Shown here piece by piece: positions 1-9,104 of a stretch of 64,000 nucleotides of DNA (position 1 is its first letter; each line of letters opens with the position of its first letter). Where the stretch lies: the NCBI GenBank assembly GCA_964352985.1, contig CAYGUK010000001.1, forward strand, positions 1 to 64,000, written 5' to 3'. Made by a program: the position numbers and the translations under genes. Source of the stretch: CAYGUK01 sp964352985 (GTDB lineage: Bacteria > Pseudomonadota > Gammaproteobacteria > JAHCLG01). Under the pieces are notes generated by a model. That model did not search any database. It was not told the DNA's origin and worked only from the letters and a program-made list of their open reading frames with translations.

Positions 1-551
1 ATGCAATCAAAACCCGTTCCCATATCAACCCCACCATCGTAAAAACGTTTATGAAAAGGCGCCGTACAAGAAACTAAGCGTTGATGTTCTGAAAAATGTT
101 GTGGCAGTTTTGCTGGTAACTTTACCAAGGTTAAATCCACTGTGGAACCACGTGAATGACCCGAGCGACTCGCGACATAACCTAATTGAAAAAAATATTT
201 TTTATCGACACGCGGATAAAATTCTCGTTTCATTTTTGTTAACTGTGGATTGAATGTCCAGAATTTAAAATCATCAACCGCACGAGTTGGACGATAACAA
301 TCAAACACTTTGAGTGAATAGTGTTTTTGTCGTAAATAAGTTTCCACTTTTTTTAAAGCAAAGGCCGCTTCTTTTGTTAAAATACACTGTGGCGCATTGT
401 AACCATGAATAGGTCTGCCAATAAAATTATGGTCACTGGCATAGCGAATATTCTGGATGATTTGCGGTGCGATATTTTTTAAGTAGACAAAATCCTGCGG
501 TAAGGGAAAAACCGTTGTCGACATCAAAAAAAATATCGCAATCCATTTCAT
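1..551 (-). CDS. D-alanyl-D-alanine dipeptidase (VanX/DdpX family), 3' end outside window
   Basis: Zinc peptidase of the M15D family that cleaves D-Ala-D-Ala, probably in the periplasm. Translating the minus strand from the ATG at 551 gives 183 residues with no stop before the window edge, so the C-terminus is missing. The first ~16 residues are hydrophobic and look like a signal peptide. Family motifs are visible: SRSGHSRGSTVDLTL (residues ~128-142, the SxHxxGxxxD zinc-binding signature) and DMGTGFD (~176-182, the conserved VanX DMGTxFD). The start lies 3 bases after the tryptophanase stop, so the two are probably co-transcribed. Whether it serves wall turnover, D-Ala scavenging or glycopeptide resistance cannot be told; no vanH or vanA is visible. 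Confidence 0.85.
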   Translation of the reverse strand, partial: MKWIAIFFLMSTTVFPLPQDFVYLKNIAPQIIQNIRYASDHNFIGRPIHGYNAPQCILTKEAAFALKKVETYLRQKHYSLKVFDCYRPTRAVDDFKFWTFNPQLTKMKREFYPRVDKKYFFQLGYVASRSGHSRGSTVDLTLVKLPAKLPQHFSEHQRLVSCTAPFHKRFYDGGVDMGTGFDC

Positions 552-554
552 CTG

Positions 555-1925
555 TTACTCCATTAATTCAAATTTAGCGGTAAAGTGCCGTAAAAATTTA
601 GGTTGCCAAGTAATTTTAACACCTTTTAATTGTTCTTTTATATTTTTTATTTCTTCACAACATTCAATCACAAAATCAACATGACTTTGCGTATAGGCTC
701 GTCTTGGTAATGCCATGCGCACTAATTCCATGCGAGCAGGTACCTCACTACCATCGGGTTTTTTACCAAAAACAACACTGCCCAATTCACAAGCTCTTAT
801 ACCACCTGCTTCATACATGGCGATACATAACGATTGCCCTGGATATTCTAAGGGTTTGATGTGAGGTAAAAAGGCTTTAGCATCAATGTAAACGGCATGA
901 CCGCCAACAGGTTTAATAATGGGAATGCCCAAAGATAATAACGCATTACCTAAATATTCAGCGGTACGTAAACGATATTGTAAATAATCTTCATCAATAA
1001 TTTCTTTTAAGCCTTGAGCAATCGCATCGAGATCTCTGCCAGCAAGACCACCGTAAGTTGTAAAACCCTCACTAATGATTAATTGATTACGACACTGCTC
1101 TGCTAAATCTTCATCATTTACAGCTAACCATCCACCAATATTTGCAAACGCATCTTTTTTAGCGCTCATAGTCATGCCATCAGCATAACTAAAAATTTCT
1201 TGCACGATAGATTTTACCGATTTATTTTCGTAACCTTGTTCACGTAATTTAATAAAGTAGGCATTTTCAGCAAATCGACAACCATCGATAAACAGTTTTT
1301 TATTATATTTTTTGCATAGTGCTTTCGTTGCTTTAATATTTTCCATCGAAACTGGTTGGCCACCACCTGCATTATTGGTAATGGTTAACATCACTAAAGG
1401 AATATCTTGCTGATATTTTTCTAAGTAAAGTTCTAGTTTTTTGAGATCAATATTTCCTTTAAAAGGATGCTCACACATCGGCATGCCACCCTCTTCAATT
1501 AATAAATCATCAGCGATACAACCCACTGCTTCAAAATTTGCACGTGTAGTATCGAAATGAGAATTATTCGGAATACGCTTACCAGGACCACCTAAAATTG
1601 CAGCGATAATTCGTTCCGCCGCGCGTCCTTGATGGGTTGGGATCACATATTTAAAAGGCATTAACTCTTGCACCGCATCAAGAAAGCGATAAAAAGATTG
1701 CGACCCGGCATAACTTTCATCACCACGTTGCAAAGCAGCCCATTGTTCGGAACTCATTGCAGAAGTGCCAGAATCAGTGAGTAAATCAATAATGACCTCT
1801 TGGGAACGTAGAGAAAATAAATTATACGATGCGTTTTTAAGTAACTGTTTTCTCTCATCACGCGTTGTCATTTTTATGGGTTCAACGGTTTTGATCCGAA
1901 AAGGTTCGATAATCGTTTTAATCAT
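555..1925 (-). CDS. tnaA: tryptophanase (tryptophan indole-lyase)
   Basis: PLP-dependent beta-eliminating lyase that splits tryptophan into indole, pyruvate and ammonia in the cytosol. The 456 residues cover the whole family from the N-terminal EPFRI motif to the C-terminal LRHFTAKFEL. The PLP lysine lies in MSAKKDA (residues 253-259). Tyrosine phenol-lyase is the close alternative. Tryptophanase is preferred because the segment equivalent to the TPL substrate arginine (SMERG) reads CELGS here, as in tryptophanase (VEIGS), and because FDTTR carries the tryptophanase aspartate. No TnaC-type leader peptide fits convincingly in the 109 bases to the divergent pgk. The dipeptidase gene follows 3 bases downstream. 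Confidence 0.88.
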   Translation of the reverse strand: MIKTIIEPFRIKTVEPIKMTTRDERKQLLKNASYNLFSLRSQEVIIDLLTDSGTSAMSSEQWAALQRGDESYAGSQSFYRFLDAVQELMPFKYVIPTHQGRAAERIIAAILGGPGKRIPNNSHFDTTRANFEAVGCIADDLLIEEGGMPMCEHPFKGNIDLKKLELYLEKYQQDIPLVMLTITNNAGGGQPVSMENIKATKALCKKYNKKLFIDGCRFAENAYFIKLREQGYENKSVKSIVQEIFSYADGMTMSAKKDAFANIGGWLAVNDEDLAEQCRNQLIISEGFTTYGGLAGRDLDAIAQGLKEIIDEDYLQYRLRTAEYLGNALLSLGIPIIKPVGGHAVYIDAKAFLPHIKPLEYPGQSLCIAMYEAGGIRACELGSVVFGKKPDGSEVPARMELVRMALPRRAYTQSHVDFVIECCEEIKNIKEQLKGVKITWQPKFLRHFTAKFELME

Positions 1926-2034
1926 TTTATTACCTATGTAAAAATTTAAGCCGCTTAGTGTATCACACTATGAGTCCTCGCCAAGAACAGGTAAAATGGC
2001 GGCTTCTTGAAAACCCGGTTAGAAGAAATTAGAT

Positions 2035-3219
2035 ATGCACATAAAAAATGTTACTGAAATCGATATCGCAAATAAACGTGTGTTAATCCGCGAAGATTTA
2101 AATGTTCCTATTAAAAACGGTAAAATCGTTGACGATCAACGCATTGTTAAAGCACTGCCCAGTCTAAAATATTTAATTGAGCAAAACGCTAAAATAATTA
2201 TTATGTCGCATTTAGGACGCCCAACCGAAGGACAAATTGATCCTGAACTTTCATTAAAGCCTATCGCTGATAGATTACAAGAATATCTCAAACTCCCGAT
2301 AAAATTAATTTCAGATCTCGATACTGAATTACCACTCGATGAGCATCATATAATTCTGCTAGAAAATATTCGTTTTTTTTCAGGTGAAAAAAATAATAGT
2401 GACGAACTCGCTAAAAAACTAGCATCGCTTTGTGATGTGTTTGTCATGGATGCGTTTGCGACAGCACATCGCGCGCAAGCTTCTACTGAAGGTGTCATTC
2501 GTTTTGCACCTATTTCTTGTGCTGGTCCATTATTAACAAATGAATTAAATGCGCTTGAAGCAGCCTTTGAAAAACCATTATCACCTTTATGTGCGATAGT
2601 AGGTGGCGCCAAAGTGTCGACAAAACTTAAAGTATTACAATCTTTACTCGATAAAGTTAATTATTTAATTGTCGGTGGAGGTATCGCGAATACTTTTTTA
2701 GCGGCATTAAAATATCCTATCGGTAAATCATTATACGAACCTGATCTCGTTGACACTGCCACAACTATTTTGCAACTTGCGCAAGAAAAAAATGTTAACA
2801 TTCCAATGTGCCAAGACGTGATTGTTGGCAAAGAAATTTCTGATACTGCCATTTCTCGTGTTGCCACGTTAGATGATATTAAAGAAGATGAAATGATTTT
2901 AGATATTGGCCCTAAAACTTGCCAAATATTTAACGACATTATTTACAAATCCAAAACCATAATTTGGAATGGCCCCGTCGGCGTTTTTGAAGCAACACCT
3001 TTTTCTGCAGGTACTAGAGCAATTAGCCAAGCCATAGCAAAAAGTGGCGCCTATTCATTAGCCGGTGGTGGTGATACCTTAGCTGCCATTGCGAAATTTA
3101 ATGTAGGCGATGATATCTCTTATATTTCTACTGGTGGTGGTGCCTTTTTAGAATTCATTGAAGGTAAATCCTTACCCGCTGTCAAAGCGTTGATCCAACA
3201 TGCAAAGGAAACATTATGA
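2035..3219 (+). CDS. pgk: phosphoglycerate kinase
   Basis: Transfers phosphate from 1,3-bisphosphoglycerate to ADP in lower glycolysis (cytosol). The 394 residues match the usual bacterial length. Visible are the N-terminal LIREDLNVPI substrate-binding segment, SHLGRP, LLENIRF, the nucleotide-binding GGAKVSTK, and the C-terminal GGGDTLAA followed by STGGGAFLEF. First gene of a pgk-pyk-fba run; its end overlaps pyk by four bases (ATGA), so translation is probably coupled. In related genera gapA and tkt often precede pgk, but here the upstream gene is the divergent tnaA, so this run is shortened. Confidence 0.97.
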   Translation: MHIKNVTEIDIANKRVLIREDLNVPIKNGKIVDDQRIVKALPSLKYLIEQNAKIIIMSHLGRPTEGQIDPELSLKPIADRLQEYLKLPIKLISDLDTELPLDEHHIILLENIRFFSGEKNNSDELAKKLASLCDVFVMDAFATAHRAQASTEGVIRFAPISCAGPLLTNELNALEAAFEKPLSPLCAIVGGAKVSTKLKVLQSLLDKVNYLIVGGGIANTFLAALKYPIGKSLYEPDLVDTATTILQLAQEKNVNIPMCQDVIVGKEISDTAISRVATLDDIKEDEMILDIGPKTCQIFNDIIYKSKTIIWNGPVGVFEATPFSAGTRAISQAIAKSGAYSLAGGGDTLAAIAKFNVGDDISYISTGGGAFLEFIEGKSLPAVKALIQHAKETL

Positions 3220-4649
3220 AAAAACGTACAAAAATTATTGCGACTTTAGGACCTGCAACCGATGATCCCCAAGTCCTCGAAGATATGATCATGGCAGGCT
3301 TAGATGTCGCTCGTGTTAATTTTTCACACGGCAATGAAAGTGATCATGAAAAAAGAATTTTAATGGTCAGAGAAATTGCTGAAAAATGCCAACGCCAAGT
3401 TGCCATTCTTAGCGATTTACAAGGCCCTAAAATTCGCATTGCGCGTTTTAAACAAGACAAAATTAAACTCAAAGAAGGCGATGATTTTATTTTAGATGCT
3501 GATTTAGATGTCAATGCCGGCGATGAAACAACAGTGGGTATCGACTACAAAGCTTTACCTAAAGATGTAAAAGCCAATGATATTTTATTATTAAATGATG
3601 GCTTAATTGAATTCAAAGTAAATCGAATTGAAGGTAATAAAATTTATTGCCAAGTCATAGTAGGTGGCGTTCTATCAAATAATAAAGGGATTAATCGTAA
3701 AGGTGGTGGGTTAAGTGCGAAAGCATTAACAGATAAAGATAGACATGATTTAAAAATTGCGGCTAAATTAAATACCGATTATTTAGCCATTTCATTTCCG
3801 CGCAATCGTGAAGATGTGCTCGAAGCAAAAATTTTACTGAAAGCAGAAAATTCAACTGCAGCAGTCATCGCAAAAATAGAACGAACTGAAGCCGTAAAAG
3901 CCATTGATGAAATTATCGATGCGAGTGATGGTATCATGGTTGCACGTGGTGATTTAGGTGTCGAAATTGGTGATTCAGAATTACCCGCCGTGCAAAAACA
4001 CATTATTCATCAATGTCGATATCGCAATAAACCTGTGATCACCGCAACACAAATGATGGAATCCATGATCGAAAATCCTATGCCAACGCGCGCAGAAGTA
4101 TTTGACGTGGCCAATGCGGTATTAGATGGCACAGATGCAGTGATGTTATCAGCTGAAACCGCTACTGGAAAATTTCCGGTTAAAGCTATCGCCTCAATGG
4201 CGAAAATTTGCCAAGGTGCTGAAAATACCAGTCGCGCACAAACATCTAAACATCGCATGGAATTTGTTTTTGAACAAGTTGATTTAGCCATTGCGATGTC
4301 AACAATGTATTGCGCTAATCATAGCAAAGTAAAAGGCATTGTCGCCTTAACAGAATCTGGTTCAACACCGTTATGGATGTCACGGATTCGTTCGGGCATT
4401 CCTATTTACGGTTTATCACGTCATCAAAGCACGTTGAAAAAAATGTGTTTATATCGTGGCGTCAACCCCGTCGAATTTGATTTATCAACTTATCCCCATG
4501 ATGAAGTCAATCGCGCAGCAGTAAAACTTTTAGAAGATCATAATATCGTTAAAACCGGTGATTGGGTCATCATTACGCGCGGTGATTTATTAGGCGAACA
4601 TGGTCACACGAATTCATTAAAAATTGTAGAAGTTGGAAAAGTATTTTAA
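3216..4649 (+). CDS. pyk: pyruvate kinase
   Basis: Converts phosphoenolpyruvate and ADP to pyruvate and ATP. The 477 residues have the normal pyruvate-kinase layout: KIIATLGPA at the N-terminus, LSDLQGPKIR, the catalytic KIERTEAV, the metal/substrate segment IMVARGDLGVEI, TATQMMESM and LSAETATGKFP, then the C-terminal allosteric domain ending in GHTNSLKIVEVG. The start ATG overlaps the pgk stop, and fba follows 14 bases later behind a strong AGAGGAG-type ribosome site. The class (type I or II allostery) cannot be assigned by eye. Confidence 0.97.
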   Translation: MKKRTKIIATLGPATDDPQVLEDMIMAGLDVARVNFSHGNESDHEKRILMVREIAEKCQRQVAILSDLQGPKIRIARFKQDKIKLKEGDDFILDADLDVNAGDETTVGIDYKALPKDVKANDILLLNDGLIEFKVNRIEGNKIYCQVIVGGVLSNNKGINRKGGGLSAKALTDKDRHDLKIAAKLNTDYLAISFPRNREDVLEAKILLKAENSTAAVIAKIERTEAVKAIDEIIDASDGIMVARGDLGVEIGDSELPAVQKHIIHQCRYRNKPVITATQMMESMIENPMPTRAEVFDVANAVLDGTDAVMLSAETATGKFPVKAIASMAKICQGAENTSRAQTSKHRMEFVFEQVDLAIAMSTMYCANHSKVKGIVALTESGSTPLWMSRIRSGIPIYGLSRHQSTLKKMCLYRGVNPVEFDLSTYPHDEVNRAAVKLLEDHNIVKTGDWVIITRGDLLGEHGHTNSLKIVEVGKVF

Positions 4650-4663
4650 TAGAGGAGATATAC

Positions 4664-5728
4664 ATGCCATTAATTACATTAAGACAATTACTTGATCACG
4701 CGGCAGAGCACGATTATGGCGTGCCTGCATTTAATGTTAATAATTTAGAACAAATGCGTGCCATCATGGAAGCTGCCGATGCAACACGTTCTCCGGTTAT
4801 CGTTCAAGCGTCAGCTGGCGCAAGAAAATACGCAGGCCCAACATTTATTCGTCATTTAATGTTAGCTGCCATTGAAGAATTCCCTGATATTCCAATCTGC
4901 ATGCATCAAGATCACGGCGCGTCACCTGCAGTTTGTCAACGCTCCATTCAAATTGGTTTTTCATCAGTGATGATGGATGGTTCATTAAAAGAAGACATGA
5001 AAACACCTGCCGATTTTAATTATAATGTTGCAGTCACTCAACAAGCTGTCGCCATGGCGCATGCGTGTGGCGTTTCTGTTGAAGGTGAATTAGGTTGTCT
5101 TGGATCACTTGAAACGAATAGAGCGGGTGATGAAGATGGCAGTGGTGCTGAAGGTGTGTTATCTAAAGATCAACTATTAACAGATCCCAACGAAGCCGCT
5201 GAATTTGTTAAACTCACAAAAGTCGATGCACTTGCCATTGCTATTGGTACCAGTCACGGCGCGTATAAATTTTCACGTCCACCAACTGGTGATATTTTAG
5301 CGATTAAACGTTTAAAAGAAATTCATGCTCGTATTCCAAACACACATTTAGTCATGCATGGTTCTTCTTCTGTACCTCAAGATTGGCTAAGTATCATTAA
5401 TGAATTTGGTGGTAATATTCCAGAAACGTACGGTGTTCCCGTTGCAGAAATTCAAGAAGGAATCAAACACGGCGTACGTAAAGTGAATATCGACACCGAT
5501 CTACGCTTAGCGTCAACTGGATCGATTCGCCGCGTTCTCGCCGAAAATCCACAAGAATTTGATCCCAGAAAATATCTTAAAGAAGCCCTAAAAGGCATGT
5601 CTGAAATTTGTAAAGCACGTCTTGAAGCCTTTGGCACTGCTGGTAATGCTGATAAAATCAAAGTATTATCAATGGATAAAATGTTTGAACGTTACGCCAG
5701 CGGTGAATTAGATCCAAAAGTGAATTAA
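4664..5728 (+). CDS. fba: class II fructose-bisphosphate aldolase
   Basis: Zinc-dependent aldolase that interconverts fructose-1,6-bisphosphate and the two triose phosphates. The 354-residue length and sequence fit the Calvin-cycle-type subfamily (CbbA/FbaA long form). Metal and substrate motifs: ICMHQDHGAS near residue 80-90, VEGELGCLGS, AIGTSHGAYK, VMHGSSS and VNIDTDLRLA. A ribosome site (gaggagat) lies just upstream of the ATG. It ends the pgk-pyk-fba run; a perfect hairpin (5749-5780) separates it from ackA. Confidence 0.96.
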   Translation: MPLITLRQLLDHAAEHDYGVPAFNVNNLEQMRAIMEAADATRSPVIVQASAGARKYAGPTFIRHLMLAAIEEFPDIPICMHQDHGASPAVCQRSIQIGFSSVMMDGSLKEDMKTPADFNYNVAVTQQAVAMAHACGVSVEGELGCLGSLETNRAGDEDGSGAEGVLSKDQLLTDPNEAAEFVKLTKVDALAIAIGTSHGAYKFSRPPTGDILAIKRLKEIHARIPNTHLVMHGSSSVPQDWLSIINEFGGNIPETYGVPVAEIQEGIKHGVRKVNIDTDLRLASTGSIRRVLAENPQEFDPRKYLKEALKGMSEICKARLEAFGTAGNADKIKVLSMDKMFERYASGELDPKVN

Positions 5729-5748
5729 TTTTTTCGATCTTTTTCTAA

Positions 5749-5780
5749 TTTCTCCTCGATAACATTTTATCGAGGAGAAA
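5749..5780. repeat. perfect 12-bp inverted repeat between fba and ackA
   Basis: TTTCTCCTCGAT (5749-5760) and ATCGAGGAGAAA (5769-5780) are exact complements around an 8-base loop. No T-run follows the stem on either strand, so it is not a textbook intrinsic terminator. It could set the 3' end of the glycolytic mRNA after trimming, attenuate read-through into ackA, or mask the purine-rich 3' arm. Confidence 0.6.
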
Positions 5781-5806
5781 ACCTTTCACCCAACAAGGAA
5801 TCAGTT

Positions 5807-7012
5807 ATGTCAGAAGCGATTATCGTTATTAATTCCGGCTCAGCCAGTCTTAAATTTTCTTTATTTCAAATTGATAATTGCCGATTATTATTTAATGGTT
5901 ATATCGAAAAAATAAATGATGCCCCCGAACTCACCATTACTGATGCCAAAGGCGTGATTTGTGATAAAACTTGTTATCACTTAAGCGATAAAAAAGATGG
6001 GCATGAAGTCGCTTTAGTTATAGTGCGTGAATGGATAAAAAATAAATGTAAAGATTATAATATCACTGCAATTGGTCATCGCGTGGTACATGGTGGCAGT
6101 AAATACTTTCGTCCGACGATTATAGATGATGACGTGATTAAAGATTTAGAATCTTTTATTCCCTTAGCGCCATTACATCAAGCCGATAATTTATTACCGA
6201 TAAAAGCATTACGTAAAGAGTTACCCAAAATTCCGCAAATTGCTTGTTTTGATACTGCATTTCATCATGCGCAAAAAGATATTGCAAAACTCTATGCGAT
6301 TCCAAAAAAATATACTGATCAAGGAATATTACGTTATGGTTTTCATGGTTTATCTTACGAGTATATCGCCCAATCATTACCAGAATTCATCGATCATAAA
6401 GCCGATAATAAAATAGTCATTGCACACTTAGGTCACGGCGCATCGATGTGTGCGATGGAAAACAGACGATCAGTTGCCACAACCATGGGATTTTCAGCAC
6501 TTGCAGGATTACCGATGGGCAGTTGTTCTGGTAATATTGATCCCGGTGTATTATTATATTTTTTAACCGAAGAAAAATTCACCGCAAATCAATTATCTGA
6601 TTTCCTTTATAACGAATGTGGTTTACTCGGCGTATCGGGCATTAGCAGTGATGTAAGAGAATTATTACATAGCGATAGTGATCAGGCTAAATTAGCGCTC
6701 GATTTATTTATCTATCGTTGTAATCGTGAATTGGGATCGATGATTGCCGCATTAGGCGGTATCGATATTTTAATTTTCACCGGTGGCATAGCAGAAAATG
6801 AACCGCTCATTCGCGAAAAAATTTGCAAACTTGCAAAATGGACCGGGGTTAAATTAGATGAAAAAGCAAATCACCATCACGAAGTCTTAATCAGTCATCC
6901 TGATAGTAAAGTCGAGGTTTTAGTTATTCCAACTAACGAAGAATTAATGATTGCCATTCACACTGCAATTGCCTTAGCACAATACGAATATAGTGATGAT
7001 GATGATATTTAA
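5807..7012 (+). CDS. ackA: acetate kinase
   Basis: Makes ATP and acetate from acetyl phosphate, or acetyl phosphate in reverse. The 401 residues carry the ASKHA-fold signatures: INSGSASLKFSLF at the N-terminus (PROSITE acetate kinase 1), IGHRVVHGG (acetate kinase 2), FDTAFHH, RYGFHGLSY, IAHLGHGASM and the C-terminal IFTGGIAENE. Start ATG sits after an AAGGA ribosome site. No phosphotransacetylase (pta) is next to it in this window, so its acetyl-phosphate partner is either elsewhere or absent. The downstream gene is convergent with only 4 bases between stops. Confidence 0.96.
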   Translation: MSEAIIVINSGSASLKFSLFQIDNCRLLFNGYIEKINDAPELTITDAKGVICDKTCYHLSDKKDGHEVALVIVREWIKNKCKDYNITAIGHRVVHGGSKYFRPTIIDDDVIKDLESFIPLAPLHQADNLLPIKALRKELPKIPQIACFDTAFHHAQKDIAKLYAIPKKYTDQGILRYGFHGLSYEYIAQSLPEFIDHKADNKIVIAHLGHGASMCAMENRRSVATTMGFSALAGLPMGSCSGNIDPGVLLYFLTEEKFTANQLSDFLYNECGLLGVSGISSDVRELLHSDSDQAKLALDLFIYRCNRELGSMIAALGGIDILIFTGGIAENEPLIREKICKLAKWTGVKLDEKANHHHEVLISHPDSKVEVLVIPTNEELMIAIHTAIALAQYEYSDDDDI

Positions 7013-7016
7013 TCGA

Positions 7017-7343
7017 TTATAATTTTGCGAAGTAAGAAAATAAAACAGCCATTAAAGCCGGTAAAACATAAACTAAAAATATTACCCACTTTGCATGTGA
7101 TCTTGTTTTTAGCGCTTTATGCTGAAAATATTCAGAGGGTTCATCTTCTAGTGGATTTTCATTTAAGACATTACGAAGAATAACATTTACTTTTTCAACG
7201 AAAGGTTTTTCAACGTAAAGAACTTGGTAATGTTCGAAAATGGGGTAATTTCCACGTTTATGTTGCAAACAGCAATTTATGCCTTCATCGAGTAAAATAT
7301 TTTTAATATATTGGCCATTTTGACCGGAATATACTGGGACCAT
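7017..7343 (-). CDS. small DUF2007-like protein with C-terminal membrane anchor
   Basis: 108 residues. The N-terminal ~65 residues (VPVYSGQNGQYIKNILLDEG, then a beta-rich stretch ending in VEKVNVILRN) resemble the small DUF2007 'putative signal-transducing' fold that recurs as a ferredoxin-like domain. Residues ~86-105 (WVIFLVYVLPALMAVLFSYF) form a single C-terminal membrane helix. Family assignment is by general pattern and not certain. It converges on ackA with 4 bases between the stop codons and no obvious terminator. Function unknown. Confidence 0.6.
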   Translation of the reverse strand: MVPVYSGQNGQYIKNILLDEGINCCLQHKRGNYPIFEHYQVLYVEKPFVEKVNVILRNVLNENPLEDEPSEYFQHKALKTRSHAKWVIFLVYVLPALMAVLFSYFAKL

Positions 7344-7614
7344 GAAACGCCTAATAAAAGACTCTAATTTAGGTAAATTATACGCTTTACGCCTTATGTA
7401 TGCAAGGACAATGTAATACTCTATTTTTTTTCAATACCTTGAATTACTCACCAAACTAGTAACAAAATCGTCTATTCAAAATAAGTGTGAATCTGAGAAT
7501 TTCTGAGTAAATATCTGAGTCTTATAACATTTCATCATCTAATTGACGGTAGATTATTTAGACAGATTCCAATAAATTATCGCCTTCCGCTGACTTAAGT
7601 TAGGAGAAAATAAA

Positions 7615-8451
7615 TTGCTTAGTTCTATGTTCGGTTTTTTAAAAAGTCAAAATCAATCGAAATTTATCGTCATCGATAACACAAATTTGCAGCGTGAATT
7701 TCGCTTGCAAGATGCTTGGTTGTTATTAAACATGATGTATAGTATCGATGAGTCGCATTCTGGTTTATCTTTTTCAAAAAAATCCTATGGTTTTACTGGA
7801 AGTGATGAAGATATCGCAACCCCCAGAAAAGATCTAAGCGCATTATTTGATACTAACCGATTTACCCATTATAAAAATAATCAACTCACGACTCGTTGCC
7901 AACAAGGATATACGCTTTTTAAATTGGTAAATGAAAAAGGTCAAACGATTGCATTAATGAGCGGGTATTTAGAAAACTACCAATTGAGTGATCCCAAACA
8001 TCAAGAAAAAATGCTCGCTCTTTTTCGAGAAAAAAATATCAGCCAAGTTGAATCCATGCCACACTTTCATTTTTTAAATTTAGTGATCCATCCCCATTTT
8101 CGTCATCAAGGATTTTTTAAAAAATTAATGCAACATGTTGTCACTTGGTTAAACCAAAATAATATTTTGTTAATCAGTTATACATTATCAGTAGAATCGC
8201 AGCAGACAAATTTAGCCTTTTATCATCGTATTAGAAATAAAGCCCCGGTGATTTCATGCGGAAATTTACCGAATAAAACAACCAGTATGGTCTACTCCCA
8301 TGCGGTAAGTGATATAAAAAAATCATTAGAAAAATCCGCACACCCTTACTTAAAACCAGTAATTATTGGGGGAACACTATTAACAGCATTAAGCATAATA
8401 TGGTTTTTATCGAAAAAAGAGATACCCCCTCAAAGAGTTCTTAAAAAATAA
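7615..8451 (+). CDS. GNAT-family acetyltransferase-like protein with C-terminal membrane anchor
   Basis: 278 residues. Residues ~155-180 (LNLVIHPHFRHQGFFKKLMQ) match GNAT motif A, the acetyl-CoA pyrophosphate loop (here R-H-Q-G-F-F), and a beta-bulge region follows (LLISYTLSVESQQTNLAFYHR). The first ~150 residues match nothing I recognise. Residues ~248-266 form one hydrophobic helix, followed by a lysine/arginine-rich tail, so the enzyme is probably tail-anchored with the catalytic domain in the cytosol. Start is TTG at 7615, supported by TAGGAG eight bases upstream; the next ATG (7627) would be too far from it. The acceptor substrate is unknown. Confidence 0.6.
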   Translation: MLSSMFGFLKSQNQSKFIVIDNTNLQREFRLQDAWLLLNMMYSIDESHSGLSFSKKSYGFTGSDEDIATPRKDLSALFDTNRFTHYKNNQLTTRCQQGYTLFKLVNEKGQTIALMSGYLENYQLSDPKHQEKMLALFREKNISQVESMPHFHFLNLVIHPHFRHQGFFKKLMQHVVTWLNQNNILLISYTLSVESQQTNLAFYHRIRNKAPVISCGNLPNKTTSMVYSHAVSDIKKSLEKSAHPYLKPVIIGGTLLTALSIIWFLSKKEIPPQRVLKK

Positions 8452-8592
8452 ATATTAATTTTGAAATTCAACTTATCAGTATTACTTCTATCATTATCGT
8501 TATTCTCACAGTAGCTTGAGTATAACACCGTAGTTTATACCCTATATTTTTGCTTAAATACTATCAACATGAGAAATAAGAAGGATGTAATC

Positions 8593-9030
8593 ATGGGTAT
8601 ATTTGATGATGTTTCAGATGGTTTTAGTGATTTAGACTCAATGTATCAATATGCAATTATCGCCGGTGGCTCTCTCTTAACTTTAGTATGTTGTGTTTGT
8701 TGTATTTGTAAATGTCGTCGTTCTGGCGAAGATAGGTCTGCAGAAAATAGAGATCCCTCGTTATTAGAATTACCAACTATTTCACCACACGACGAAGAAA
8801 AAAGAGTTCGAGATTTAAGCCAAAAATTTGATACAACACAATCTCAACAAATAGAGAGTAAACGATTATCTACTTTAATAGGCTTAGCCGAATTTGGTCA
8901 ACATGCCTTAAATGAGGATGAGCTCAATCAAGCGAAAAGAGATTTAGCTATTTTACAAGGATTACTTGCGGGAACATTACACATTGGTGAACAAGAACTT
9001 GATTCACCACGTAGACTCGTTCCAGTTTAG
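8593..9030 (+). CDS. small single-pass membrane protein with cysteine cluster, unknown function
   Basis: 145 residues from the ATG at 8593, which has AAGAAGG about eight bases upstream; an in-frame ATG at 8569 would add eight residues but lacks a ribosome site. One membrane helix (YAIIAGGSLLTLV, residues ~18-31) runs directly into CCVCCICKCRR, a cysteine-dense juxtamembrane stretch of the kind that can bind metal or be lipidated. The remaining ~100 residues are charged and partly helical, with no known domain. A strong bidirectional terminator follows at 9055-9090. Not recognised. Confidence 0.6.
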   Translation: MGIFDDVSDGFSDLDSMYQYAIIAGGSLLTLVCCVCCICKCRRSGEDRSAENRDPSLLELPTISPHDEEKRVRDLSQKFDTTQSQQIESKRLSTLIGLAEFGQHALNEDELNQAKRDLAILQGLLAGTLHIGEQELDSPRRLVPV

Positions 9031-9054
9031 AATAAAGTTTTCATTATTAAAAAT

Positions 9055-9090
9055 AAAATCCCCGAGCTAACACTCAGGGATTTTATTTTA
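9055..9090. terminator. bidirectional intrinsic terminator
   Basis: AAAATCCCCGAG (9055-9066) pairs with CTCAGGGATTTT (9073-9084) with one mismatch around a 6-base loop. The plus strand continues TTTTATTTTA and the minus strand also runs into T-rich sequence. It lies between the convergent 8593-9030 and 9105-11825 genes and can serve both. Confidence 0.85.
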
Positions 9091-9104
9091 ATCAGTGGAA
9101 AGAA

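Noticed and set aside
555..1925. Tyrosine phenol-lyase instead of tryptophanase
   Set aside because: The substrate-binding arginine region of TPL (SMERG) is replaced by CELGS, and FDTTR carries the tryptophanase aspartate.
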